This document shows, one piece after another, positions 1 through 5,044 of a stretch of DNA of 5,044 bases. Made by a program: the position numbers and the translations under genes. Source of the stretch: RYN-433 sp036558265 (lineage in GTDB: Bacteria; Planctomycetota; Phycisphaerae; Tepidisphaerales; Tepidisphaeraceae). The notes beneath the pieces were generated by a model. It was not told the origin of the DNA, searched no databases, and saw only the letters and a program-made list of their open reading frames with translations. The stretch spans positions 1-5,044 of the forward strand of contig DATBFY010000235.1 of NCBI GenBank assembly GCA_036558265.1, read 5' to 3'. The stretch's first letter is position 1. Each line of letters begins with the position of its first letter.

Positions 1-950
1 AGGAACTCGTCCAGTTTTGCCTTCGGCAGCATCTCCGCCGGCTTCGACAACCCGTCCGACCAGATCCCTTTCGGCGCCACCACCGTGGACATCGCGCGCG
101 TGGTCAGCCCGATGCCGGTGTGCGGGTCCACGACGTGGGAATACCGCTTGCCGCCGATCTCGACGAACTGCTCGGTGTCGCCGGAGGTTGAGATCGCGCC
201 GTTGTGCAGCGTCAGGGACCTCGGCATATCGGGGCCGGCATCGACCAGCTCGATCTCCCATCCTTCCTTGCCCGGTGGCGGATCGGAAATGACGATGTCG
301 CCGCCCGCTTCAAAGAGGGCAGACCGGATGCCGTGGTCGCGAAGCGTCTGGATGGCGCAATCCCCCGCGTAACCCTTGGCGATGCCGCCCAGGTCGAGCT
401 TCATCCCGGAAACCGCCAGGCGCGCCGCGTGGCTTGCATCCTCCAGCGTCAACTTCCGCCAACCGACCTTCTGCGAAGCCTGGGCGATCTCCTGCGGCGT
501 CGGCAACTGCTTGTCCTTGCGGGCTTTCCGCCAGAGCTGGACGTAAGGTCCGACGGTGACGTCAAACGCGCCATCGGACAGCGCTGCGATGCGCTGGGAC
601 TCGGAGAGAAGGGTGTACAGGTCGTCGCTGAGCTTGACCGGGCGCGTCGTCGCGGTCGCGCATAAGTGGTTGAGCTCACTGTCTTTCAGGTAATCGCTGG
701 CGGCCTGTTCGACCTGGCCGACCCGGTCGAACGCGGCCCGGCAGGCATTGACGGCGGCGGTTTCATCGCTAGCGTAGACGACCAGCCGCGTTCGCACCCC
801 CATGTAGATCTTCGAATACTCGAAGCGGCTGAGATCAACGACTTCTTCCTTGAGGTGCGGGCGTCCCGCCTGCGCTGTCGGCCCGCAACCCGCGGCCGGC
901 AGCAGGAACACCGCCACCGCAACGATCGTCCAAAGCACAGGTAATTTCAT
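1..950 (-). CDS. apbE: FAD:protein FMN transferase (ApbE family), lipoprotein, C-terminus cut by window edge
   Basis: ApbE enzymes use FAD and Mg2+ to attach FMN covalently to a Thr/Ser of exported redox proteins such as NqrB, NqrC and RnfG. I read 316 codons from ATG 950; the gene runs off the left edge, and about 20-40 residues are probably missing. The N-terminus is a hydrophobic signal ending in a lipobox-like PAAGC with Cys22, so an envelope-anchored lipoprotein is likely. Family landmarks in order: MGV (50-52, usually MGT), DSELNHL (90-96), GAFDVTVGP (127-135), LDLGGIAKGYAGD (185-197), EAGGDI (214-219), STSGD (254-258), KRYSHVVDPHTG (268-279) and a late Asp in SDGLSK (298-303) where the family has a metal-binding Asp. 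No strong Shine-Dalgarno precedes the ATG; a GTG directly upstream is an alternative start. It diverges from the FGE-like gene at 994 with a 43-base gap. No flavinylation target is visible here. The family is certain; the target is unknown. Confidence 0.95.
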   Translation of the reverse strand, partial: MKLPVLWTIVAVAVFLLPAAGCGPTAQAGRPHLKEEVVDLSRFEYSKIYMGVRTRLVVYASDETAAVNACRAAFDRVGQVEQAASDYLKDSELNHLCATATTRPVKLSDDLYTLLSESQRIAALSDGAFDVTVGPYVQLWRKARKDKQLPTPQEIAQASQKVGWRKLTLEDASHAARLAVSGMKLDLGGIAKGYAGDCAIQTLRDHGIRSALFEAGGDIVISDPPPGKEGWEIELVDAGPDMPRSLTLHNGAISTSGDTEQFVEIGGKRYSHVVDPHTGIGLTTRAMSTVVAPKGIWSDGLSKPAEMLPKAKLDEF

Positions 951-955
951 CACCG

Positions 956-985
956 TTGTCAGACCGACTCCATCGAAAGGATATC
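956..985 (+). promoter_or_regulatory. Possible promoter for the first FGE-like gene
   Basis: TTGTCA at 956-961 matches 5 of 6 bases of the sigma70 -35 consensus. GATATC at 980-985, 18 bases downstream, is a weak -10 (3 of 6). The ATG at 994 starts eight bases after the -10, so transcription would begin at or just before the start codon. The only SD-like string, GAAAGG at 975-980, is 13 bases from the ATG, which is too far for normal use. GATATC is itself a palindrome and could also serve the divergent apbE, but I see no matching -35 for that direction. Confidence 0.3.
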
Positions 986-993
986 GCAGTCTC

Positions 994-1809
994 ATGCCCA
1001 ACAAGCGTCTTAAGCTACACGCACTGGCGGCCGTTGTCGCGTCCGTAGGTTTTGCCGCGGCGACCTTCGCGCAGGATAAGAAGGTCGTCAGCGAACCGAT
1101 CCCCGGGACGGCGGTCAAGTTCGACCTGATCCAGCTTCCCGGCGGCAAGGTCACCGTGAAGGACAAGGACGGCAAGGAGAAGGAGGTAGAGGTCAAGCCC
1201 TTCGCCATCGGCAAGGACGAGGTGACCTGGGACGAGTACGACATCTACTGGCAGCGACTGGACTTGACGGCCGAGCAGGTCAAGGCCGGCTTCGACGCCG
1301 AGAATCGCCCGAGCAAGCCGTACGCGCCGCCGGACCGTGGCTTTGGTCACAACGGCTACCCCGCCGGCAGCATCTGCTACGCCGAGGCGCAAAAGTACGT
1401 CAAATGGCTCTCGAAAAAGACCGGCCACAAGTACCGCCTGCCCACCGTCGCCGAGTGGACCTACATGGCCAAGGCCGGCGGTGACGGGAAGGTGAGCAAG
1501 GACGATCTCGAGAACGCCGCCTGGTACGCCAAGAACGGCGACGACAAAACCCACCAGGTGGGCGCGAAAAAGCCCAACGCGTGGGGTTTCCTGGATTCGC
1601 TCGGCAACGTCGCCGAGTGGGCGGTGCGCGAGGACGGTGTGGGGGTGGCGTGCGGCGGATCGTTCCAGGACGAGGCCGAGGACACCACGGTCGATAGCCA
1701 GGCCGAGTACGTGCCGGCATGGCAGCGGGATGACCCGCAGGATCCGAAGGGGAAGAGCTGGCTGTCGAACGGGGCGCACATCGGGATCCGGGTGGTGCGC
1801 GAGGACTGA
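994..1809 (+). CDS. Secreted FGE-sulfatase (SUMF1-like) domain protein, probably non-catalytic, paralog 1
   Basis: 271 residues. The start at 994 is chosen because it gives a classic Sec signal peptide: basic MPNKRLK, a hydrophobic stretch, and a likely cut after TFA (residue 26). An in-frame ATG at 850 would bury this signal and overlap apbE. The mature protein has the FGE-sulfatase fold signature: DEVTWDEYD (75-83), RPSKPY then PPDRG (105-116), WLSKKTGHKYRLP (138-150), AEW (153-155), KKPNAWG (192-198), LGNVAEW (203-209), GGSF (221-224) and a terminal GIRVVRE. True formylglycine-generating enzymes oxidise a sulfatase Cys using a Cys pair just after GGSF; here that stretch has no Cys, so catalysis of that type is unlikely. 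The usual PTEAEWE motif is altered to PTVAEWT. A charged segment (53-68, KDKDGKEKEVEV core) lies ahead of the motif region. Likely role: an exported binding or structural protein, function unknown. A strong terminator follows, separating it from its paralog. Confidence 0.9.
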   Translation: MPNKRLKLHALAAVVASVGFAAATFAQDKKVVSEPIPGTAVKFDLIQLPGGKVTVKDKDGKEKEVEVKPFAIGKDEVTWDEYDIYWQRLDLTAEQVKAGFDAENRPSKPYAPPDRGFGHNGYPAGSICYAEAQKYVKWLSKKTGHKYRLPTVAEWTYMAKAGGDGKVSKDDLENAAWYAKNGDDKTHQVGAKKPNAWGFLDSLGNVAEWAVREDGVGVACGGSFQDEAEDTTVDSQAEYVPAWQRDDPQDPKGKSWLSNGAHIGIRVVRED

Positions 1810-1837
1810 GGCGGTTTGACATAGGTAGCGATCGAAG

Positions 1838-1872
1838 AGCCCAGGGAGCAACCTCCCTGGGCTTTTGTATTT
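1838..1872 (+). terminator. Rho-independent terminator after FGE-like paralog 1
   Basis: A perfect 11-bp inverted repeat, AGCCCAGGGAG (1838-1848) against CTCCCTGGGCT (1853-1863), encloses a CAAC tetraloop and is followed by TTTGTATTT. The A-rich bases just before the left arm can extend the pairing by a few bases into the T run. It starts 28 bases after the stop codon at 1809, oriented to end transcripts of that gene. It implies the next gene is mostly transcribed from its own promoter. Confidence 0.92.
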
Positions 1873-1884
1873 GGAGCAAGTGTC

Positions 1885-1923
1885 AACGATCGTTTTAGGG
1901 GGGAGGTATTCACGATCGGTCGT
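1885..1923. promoter_or_regulatory. Two related palindromes in the leader of FGE-like paralog 2, possible operator
   Basis: AACGATCGTT (1885-1894) is a perfect 10-base palindrome. ACGATCGGTCGT (1912-1923) is an imperfect one with the same ACGATCG core; the centres are 28 bases apart. They occupy the 77-base spacer between the terminator T run and the ATG at 1941, where this gene's promoter should be. I find no convincing -35/-10 pair (best: TTGGAG 1871-1876 with TTTTAG 1893-1898, each 3 of 6). CGATCG is common in this GC-rich sequence, so the pair may be chance. Confidence 0.2.
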
Positions 1924-1940
1924 TCTGTTGCGGAGGTCGC

Positions 1941-2762
1941 ATGGCAGCATCGAGCTTGTGGCGGGTGGGCGTCATCCTCGCGATGACGGCCGGCATTTGC
2001 GCGGCGGACGAGAAGCGCGCGATCACGACGGACGCGATCCGGATTCCCGGCACGGTCGTCGAGTTCAAATTGGTCAAACTGCCGGCGGGGAAAGTTACTA
2101 TCAAAGACAAGGACGGGAAGGACAAGGAGGTCGAGGTCAAGTCGATCTGGATGGGTCAGTACGAGGTGCAGTGGCCCGAGTATGACATTTTCGCCTTTGC
2201 GCTTGACCTGCTGACCGCCAAGGAGCGCGAGACGGCGATCAACATCACGAAGATCCGGCCCAGCAAGCCGTTCAAGCCGCCGGATCGCGGCTGGGGACAC
2301 GAGCACTCGCCGGCGGGCAGCATGTTCTGTCGTGAGGCCAAGCGGTATTGCGAGTGGCTGTCGAAGAAGACGGGGCATAAGTATCGGCTGCCGACCGAGG
2401 CGGAGTGGGAATACGCCTGCCGAGCCGGGGGGCCGGCGGGCAAACCGTCGGTCGCGGAATTGAAGGACATGGCGTGGTTCGAAGCCAACGGTGAGGACCA
2501 GACGCATCCGGTGGGTTTGAAGAAGCCCAATGCCTGGGGGCTCTACGACATGCTCGGCAACGTCGCCGAATGGGTCATCCGCGACGACGGCAGTGAGGCG
2601 GTGGCTGGTGGCTCGTTCCAGGACGAAGCGACCGACGTTCAGTGCGGCGCCCGCGCCGTTTACGAGCCGAGCTGGCAGCGTGAGGATCCGCAGGATCCGA
2701 AGGGTCAAAGCTGGTTATCCAATGGCGGGCACGTGGGGTTTCGGGTTGTTCGCGAAGATTGA
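1941..2762 (+). CDS. Secreted FGE-sulfatase (SUMF1-like) domain protein, probably non-catalytic, paralog 2
   Basis: 273 residues. The ATG at 1941 follows GGAGG (1932-1936) by four bases and begins a Sec signal peptide (hydrophobic 9-19, cut near ICA/AADE, residues 21-22). It is a tandem paralog of the gene at 994, roughly 60% identical by eye after the signal. Shared blocks are the charged KDKDGK segment (55-60), RPSKP (106-110), PPDRGWGH (113-120), WLSKKTGHKYRLPTEAEWEY (139-158), KKPNAWG (194-200), LGNVAEW (205-211), GGSFQDEA (223-230) and QDPKGQSWLSNG (251-262). This copy keeps the family-standard PTEAEWEYACRAGG that paralog 1 has lost. It has Cys130, 137, 160 and 235 after the signal, but not the two closely spaced Cys after GGSF that formylglycine synthesis needs, so that activity is doubtful. 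Partner and substrate are unknown. It converges with the TPR gene, stops 24 bases apart. Confidence 0.92.
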   Translation: MAASSLWRVGVILAMTAGICAADEKRAITTDAIRIPGTVVEFKLVKLPAGKVTIKDKDGKDKEVEVKSIWMGQYEVQWPEYDIFAFALDLLTAKERETAINITKIRPSKPFKPPDRGWGHEHSPAGSMFCREAKRYCEWLSKKTGHKYRLPTEAEWEYACRAGGPAGKPSVAELKDMAWFEANGEDQTHPVGLKKPNAWGLYDMLGNVAEWVIRDDGSEAVAGGSFQDEATDVQCGARAVYEPSWQREDPQDPKGQSWLSNGGHVGFRVVRED

Positions 2763-2784
2763 TCCATCGCGGCGTCGCGGGTGA

Positions 2785-2805
2785 GGTCACGGGCCGCCCT
2801 TGACC
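2785..2805. terminator. Weak hairpin at the convergent gene junction, possible bidirectional terminator
   Basis: GGTCA (2785-2789) can pair with TGACC (2801-2805), then after one C/T mismatch GGG (2791-2793) with CCC (2797-2799) around a three-base loop. It sits on the stop codon of the TPR gene (2787-2789), just after the stop of FGE-like paralog 2 at 2762. Neither strand has a T run beside it, so it is not a canonical intrinsic terminator. Confidence 0.2.
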
Positions 2806-4022
2806 GCGTCGATCGCGCGGATCAACTGCCGGGCGAGGCGGATCTTGCGGTCGTCGCGTTTGCCGTCGGGCAGCTTTGACGCGACTTCGATGTAACGGCG
2901 AAGGTAATCCTTTCCCTCGCTTCTTCCCGCATTCACATACGATTGGCCCAGGGCGAAGAGGGCCTCGGCGCTGGGCGGGTCGGCGGATGCGGCGCGCTTG
3001 AGCGCCTGATCGATCGAGCCGGCGAGGCGCTCGTCGTTGCGCGCCGCCAGGACCGCGGCGAGGTCGGTGTAGACGGCGCCGGCATTGCCGGGGGACATTG
3101 CGGCGGCCTTGTCGTAAAGCGCCTGGCCTTCGGGGAGCTTGCCCTGCATGAGCCTCAACTGTCCGGCGATCTCGACGAACGTGTAATCGTGATCGTCGAG
3201 CGAGCGGGCGCGATCGACCTCGGACTGCGCGGCGTCGAATTCCCTGCTCGCCATCAGGCTGATGGCCTTGTAGGCGTGGACCTTGGCCGCCTTGGGGTCG
3301 ATCGCGAGCGCGGCATCGTATTTGGCGATCGCGTCGCGGTGCCTGCCCTGGCGGGCGAGGGCCTGGGCCTGCTCGAAGATCGCATCCACCGAAGCGGCGG
3401 CGGCGTGGCCATGTTCCGCATTCGTCGCTGCGACGTCTGATTTCGGGATGTCGTAGGACAGGAGTTCTTTGACGGAATCCGTTTGCGCAACTGAGCCGTC
3501 AGGCTGCGCCTTGCGCTGGTGCGTGGTCGATCGCACCAGGCCGACACCGGGCGCGTACCAGCGATACGTTTCGACTCGATCCGCGCCGTCCTTGCCGCCG
3601 ACGGCGACCGAGTAAACCTTCACGGCCTGGAAGTCACCGGCCGGGACTTTAATCGCTTCAACCCCGAGGCAGGCCTGGGAGTGCCGTCCGAACGCGTCGC
3701 GATACTCCCATTTGTCGCCCAGCTTGGGCTGGGTCGGGATCTGCTTCTGCGGGTCATCGAATGGTTGAAATGTCCCATCCGAGCCGTAGCGACCGAGAAC
3801 GTAGACGCCGTCGGCCTTGGGCGCATAGACGAGGCCCTCGAGGGCAACGCCGTGCGGATCCGCCTTGGCGGTGAGCTTTCGCTGCGTGACCGATTCCTTG
3901 CCGTTGGCGGTCGTGGTGAGGCGAAGGTGCCAGGTTGCGCCCGGGACCAGAGGCAGGTATTCGTCCGCCGCGCGAACCGTGGCGGCAAGTGCCATCATCG
4001 GGATCAACAGCCATTTCCACAT
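2787..4022 (-). CDS. Exported beta-domain plus TPR-repeat protein
   Basis: 411 residues. The start is ATG 4022 (MWKW), set by a GGGAG ribosome site nine bases upstream and by the signal peptide (hydrophobic 4-16, cut near VRA/ADE, residues 18-19). The reading frame is open further upstream, but that stretch is antisense to the DUF1802 gene. Residues about 20-190 look beta-rich: LVPGATWHLRL (25-35), LGDKWEYRDAFG (101-112), IKVPAGDFQAVKVYS (124-138) and YRWYAPGVGLVRS (153-165). This is the lipoprotein-like pattern of a W-Y strand, then VPAG-F-A-V, then WYAPGVGLV, known from uncharacterised envelope proteins. After a linker, about five TPR units follow from 213 to 384, the first nearly canonical (ALARQGRHRDAIAKYDAALA, 221-240). 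TPRs mediate protein-protein contact, so a periplasmic scaffold or binding role is inferred. No enzyme motif is seen. It diverges from the DUF1802 gene. Confidence 0.9.
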   Translation of the reverse strand: MWKWLLIPMMALAATVRAADEYLPLVPGATWHLRLTTTANGKESVTQRKLTAKADPHGVALEGLVYAPKADGVYVLGRYGSDGTFQPFDDPQKQIPTQPKLGDKWEYRDAFGRHSQACLGVEAIKVPAGDFQAVKVYSVAVGGKDGADRVETYRWYAPGVGLVRSTTHQRKAQPDGSVAQTDSVKELLSYDIPKSDVAATNAEHGHAAAASVDAIFEQAQALARQGRHRDAIAKYDAALAIDPKAAKVHAYKAISLMASREFDAAQSEVDRARSLDDHDYTFVEIAGQLRLMQGKLPEGQALYDKAAAMSPGNAGAVYTDLAAVLAARNDERLAGSIDQALKRAASADPPSAEALFALGQSYVNAGRSEGKDYLRRYIEVASKLPDGKRDDRKIRLARQLIRAIDAVKGGP

Positions 4023-4031
4023 CTTTTCGAT

Positions 4032-4036
4032 CTCCC
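4032..4036 (-). promoter_or_regulatory. Ribosome binding site of the TPR gene
   Basis: Read on the minus strand this is GGGAG, ending nine bases before ATG 4022. It decides the start of the beta/TPR gene in favour of the ATG that opens the signal peptide, over any upstream in-frame start. Confidence 0.6.
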
Positions 4037-4058
4037 AGTGCGCCGACGCCGCGCGACC

Positions 4059-4087
4059 TTGGCGGCGCGGCCAACCTACCATACTAT
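4059..4087 (+). promoter_or_regulatory. Sigma70-like promoter of the DUF1802 gene, placed for a leaderless mRNA
   Basis: TTGGCG (4059-4064, 4 of 6 with TTGACA) and TACTAT (4082-4087, 4 of 6 with TATAAT) are separated by exactly 17 bases. Seven bases then lead to the A of ATG 4095, the normal distance for a transcription start. No Shine-Dalgarno precedes that ATG (CGGCCGG only). Promoter position and absent SD together suggest that the transcript begins at the start codon. Confidence 0.45.
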
Positions 4088-4094
4088 CGGCCGG

Positions 4095-4685
4095 ATGGCC
4101 GCCCCGCTGCCCCCGTCGATTGCCGTCGCCCTGAAGGAATGGGCCACCGTCTGCCGTGCCCTGGAGAGCGGGCGGCAGATCGTCCTGCTGCGAAAGGGCG
4201 GGATCTACGAGTCGGCCGGCGAGTTCGAGGTCGAAAACCGGCAGTTCCTGCTGTTTCCCACGTATCTGCATCAGAACCTGGCGATGCTCAAGCCCGAGGC
4301 TCACGAGGGATTTCAGGTTCACAATGCCGAGCCCGAGCGAGTCACCCTGGCGCTGGCGGGCGAGGTGACGGATATCCTTGAGCTCAATTGTCGCGATCAG
4401 ATGGACGAACTGGACGACCAGCACGTGTGGGCGCCGCCGCTGATCGACATGCGGTTCAAGTATCGACCCGAGAATCCGCTGTACCTGTTGCTGGTGCGGG
4501 CCTATCGGCTGGCGGAACCGGTCACGGTTGAGAACACGCCGGCGTACGCGGGGTGCAAGAGCTGGGTTCCGCTGGAACAAGCCATCGCGACGGCCGGCGC
4601 ACAACCCGTCCTCGATGACACGACCTACCAGACGCTGCGCCAATTGATCCGCGCGCGCCTGCAAGGCGTCTCCACAGGCTTTTAA
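4095..4685 (+). CDS. DUF1802 family protein
   Basis: 196 residues, a typical size for the family, no signal peptide or membrane segment, so cytoplasmic. DUF1802 has no known function; it is found in cyanobacteria, planctomycetes and some other bacteria. Recognisable family landmarks: ALKEWATVC (12-20), LLRKGGIYE (31-39), FLLFPTYLHQ (51-60), KYRPENPLYLLLVRAYRL (122-139) and CKSWVPLE (154-161). The start at 4095 is chosen because ALKEWA begins right after it. The frame is open far upstream, but that part is antisense to the TPR gene. No SD is seen; a promoter ends eight bases before the ATG, suggesting leaderless translation. The aldo/keto reductase follows after 22 bases, so the two are probably one operon. 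I recognise the family from sequence blocks; a role cannot be given. Confidence 0.9.
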   Translation: MAAPLPPSIAVALKEWATVCRALESGRQIVLLRKGGIYESAGEFEVENRQFLLFPTYLHQNLAMLKPEAHEGFQVHNAEPERVTLALAGEVTDILELNCRDQMDELDDQHVWAPPLIDMRFKYRPENPLYLLLVRAYRLAEPVTVENTPAYAGCKSWVPLEQAIATAGAQPVLDDTTYQTLRQLIRARLQGVSTGF

Positions 4686-4707
4686 CCCTTTCCTGAAGAA
4701 TATCGCT

Positions 4708-5044
4708 ATGCACTACCGTCACCTCGGCGACGCGGGCGTCAAACTGTCGGAAATCGGACTGGGCGGCTGGCTCACCTTCGGCAACGCCGTAGACCTTGAG
4801 CGGGGCCGCGCCGTCATGAACGCGGCGCTTGAGCGCGGGATCAACTTTCTCGATACCGCCAACGCGTATGCGCGGGGAAAGTGCGAGGAAGCCTGGGGCG
4901 AGATCCTCAAGGATCGACGGCGCGACGACTACGTGCTGGCGACCAAGGTCTTCTTCCCGATGGGCGAGGGCCCCAACGATAAGGGCCTGTCGCGCAAGCA
5001 CATCATGGAGCAGTGCCACGCGTCGCTGCGCCGCCTGCGCAGGG
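4708..5044 (+). CDS. Aldo/keto reductase, Kv-beta-like (AKR6/AKR11-type), C-terminus cut by window edge
   Basis: 112 codons are visible from ATG 4708; the family runs about 310-340 residues, so roughly two thirds lies beyond the right edge. Aldo/keto reductases are cytoplasmic NAD(P)H-dependent oxidoreductases with a TIM-barrel fold. The start is standard for the family: YRHLGDAGVKLSEIGLGGW (3-21). The catalytic tetrad begins with Asp49 and Tyr54 (FLDTANAY, 47-54) and Lys80 (LATK, 77-80); the fourth residue, a His, would lie past the edge. GLSRKHIMEQCHASLRRL (93-110) is the block typical of the potassium-channel beta subunit-like branch. An AG-rich GAAGAA (4695-4700) seven bases upstream is a modest ribosome site. 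It lies 22 bases after the DUF1802 stop on the same strand, with no terminator between, so co-transcription is likely. The substrate cannot be told. Confidence 0.93.
   Translation, partial: MHYRHLGDAGVKLSEIGLGGWLTFGNAVDLERGRAVMNAALERGINFLDTANAYARGKCEEAWGEILKDRRRDDYVLATKVFFPMGEGPNDKGLSRKHIMEQCHASLRRLRR

Noticed and set aside
921..930. AACGATCGTC upstream of gene 994 as a shared operator with AACGATCGTT upstream of gene 1941
   Set aside because: It lies within apbE coding sequence, and CGATCG occurs many times in this window (for example near 2811, 3013, 3300 and 3528), so the match is probably chance.
850..993. Earlier ATG for the first FGE-like gene
   Set aside because: It would overlap the apbE start region on the other strand and place 48 unrelated residues before an evident signal peptide.
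1015..1950. Minus-strand open frame of 311 codons over the first FGE-like gene
   Set aside because: Antisense shadow; no recognisable domain, and the opposite strand encodes a clear family protein with a signal peptide.
1461..2708. Long minus-strand open frame of 415 codons crossing both FGE-like genes
   Set aside because: It is a GC-rich shadow of two conserved plus-strand genes; its translation is Arg/Leu-rich without motifs and it crosses the intergenic terminator.
994..2762. The paralog pair as a direct repeat or recent duplication at DNA level
   Set aside because: Similarity is clear in protein but the codons differ widely, so this is an old duplication and not a repeat element.
3519..4094. 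Upstream in-frame extension of the DUF1802 gene
   Set aside because: It is antisense to the TPR gene, shows no family similarity, and the family's normal N-terminus begins right after 4095.
4023..4664. Upstream in-frame extension of the minus-strand TPR gene, giving a protein of 625 residues
   Set aside because: The extra part is antisense to the well-supported DUF1802 gene, while ATG 4022 has a ribosome site and opens a signal peptide.
1..5044. Defence system, CRISPR array, insertion sequence or structural RNA
   Set aside because: No regularly spaced repeats, transposase, terminal inverted repeats or tRNA/rRNA-like segments are visible; nearly all bases are explained by six ordinary coding genes.

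Overview
The window is GC-rich and tightly packed, with six protein genes, four complete and two cut by the window edges. No RNA gene, mobile element or CRISPR array is visible, and no non-coding gap exceeds about 130 bases. Planctomycetota, probably Phycisphaerae or Tepidisphaerales-like, is the best guess. It rests on the style of the genes (secreted SUMF1/FGE-like proteins as tandem paralogs, a lipoprotein ApbE, a DUF1802 protein, an exported beta-domain/TPR protein) and is inference, not proof.

Layout. (1) Positions 1-950, minus strand: an FAD:protein FMN transferase (ApbE) lipoprotein, C-terminus beyond the left edge. (2) Diverging from it after only 43 bases: a secreted FGE-sulfatase-like protein at 994-1809, closed by a strong intrinsic terminator (about 1838-1872). 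(3) A second FGE-like gene at 1941-2762 with its own ribosome binding site. It is a clear paralog of the first, roughly 60% identical by eye over the mature proteins. Both lack the cysteine pair of true formylglycine-generating enzymes. (4) Converging with it, stops 24 bases apart: a minus-strand gene at 2787-4022 for an exported protein with an N-terminal beta-rich domain and about five C-terminal TPR repeats. (5) Diverging from that over 72 bases: a plus-strand pair, a DUF1802 protein (4095-4685) and, 22 bases later, an aldo/keto reductase of the Kv-beta-like type (4708 to beyond the right edge).

Four of the six products (ApbE, the two FGE-like proteins, the TPR protein) carry export signals, so the left two thirds of the window serves the cell envelope or periplasm. 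The last two are cytoplasmic and probably co-transcribed. I see no coherent new multi-gene system. The most interesting points are the tandem, differently diverged, apparently non-catalytic FGE-like pair and a promoter placed so that the DUF1802 mRNA would be leaderless.
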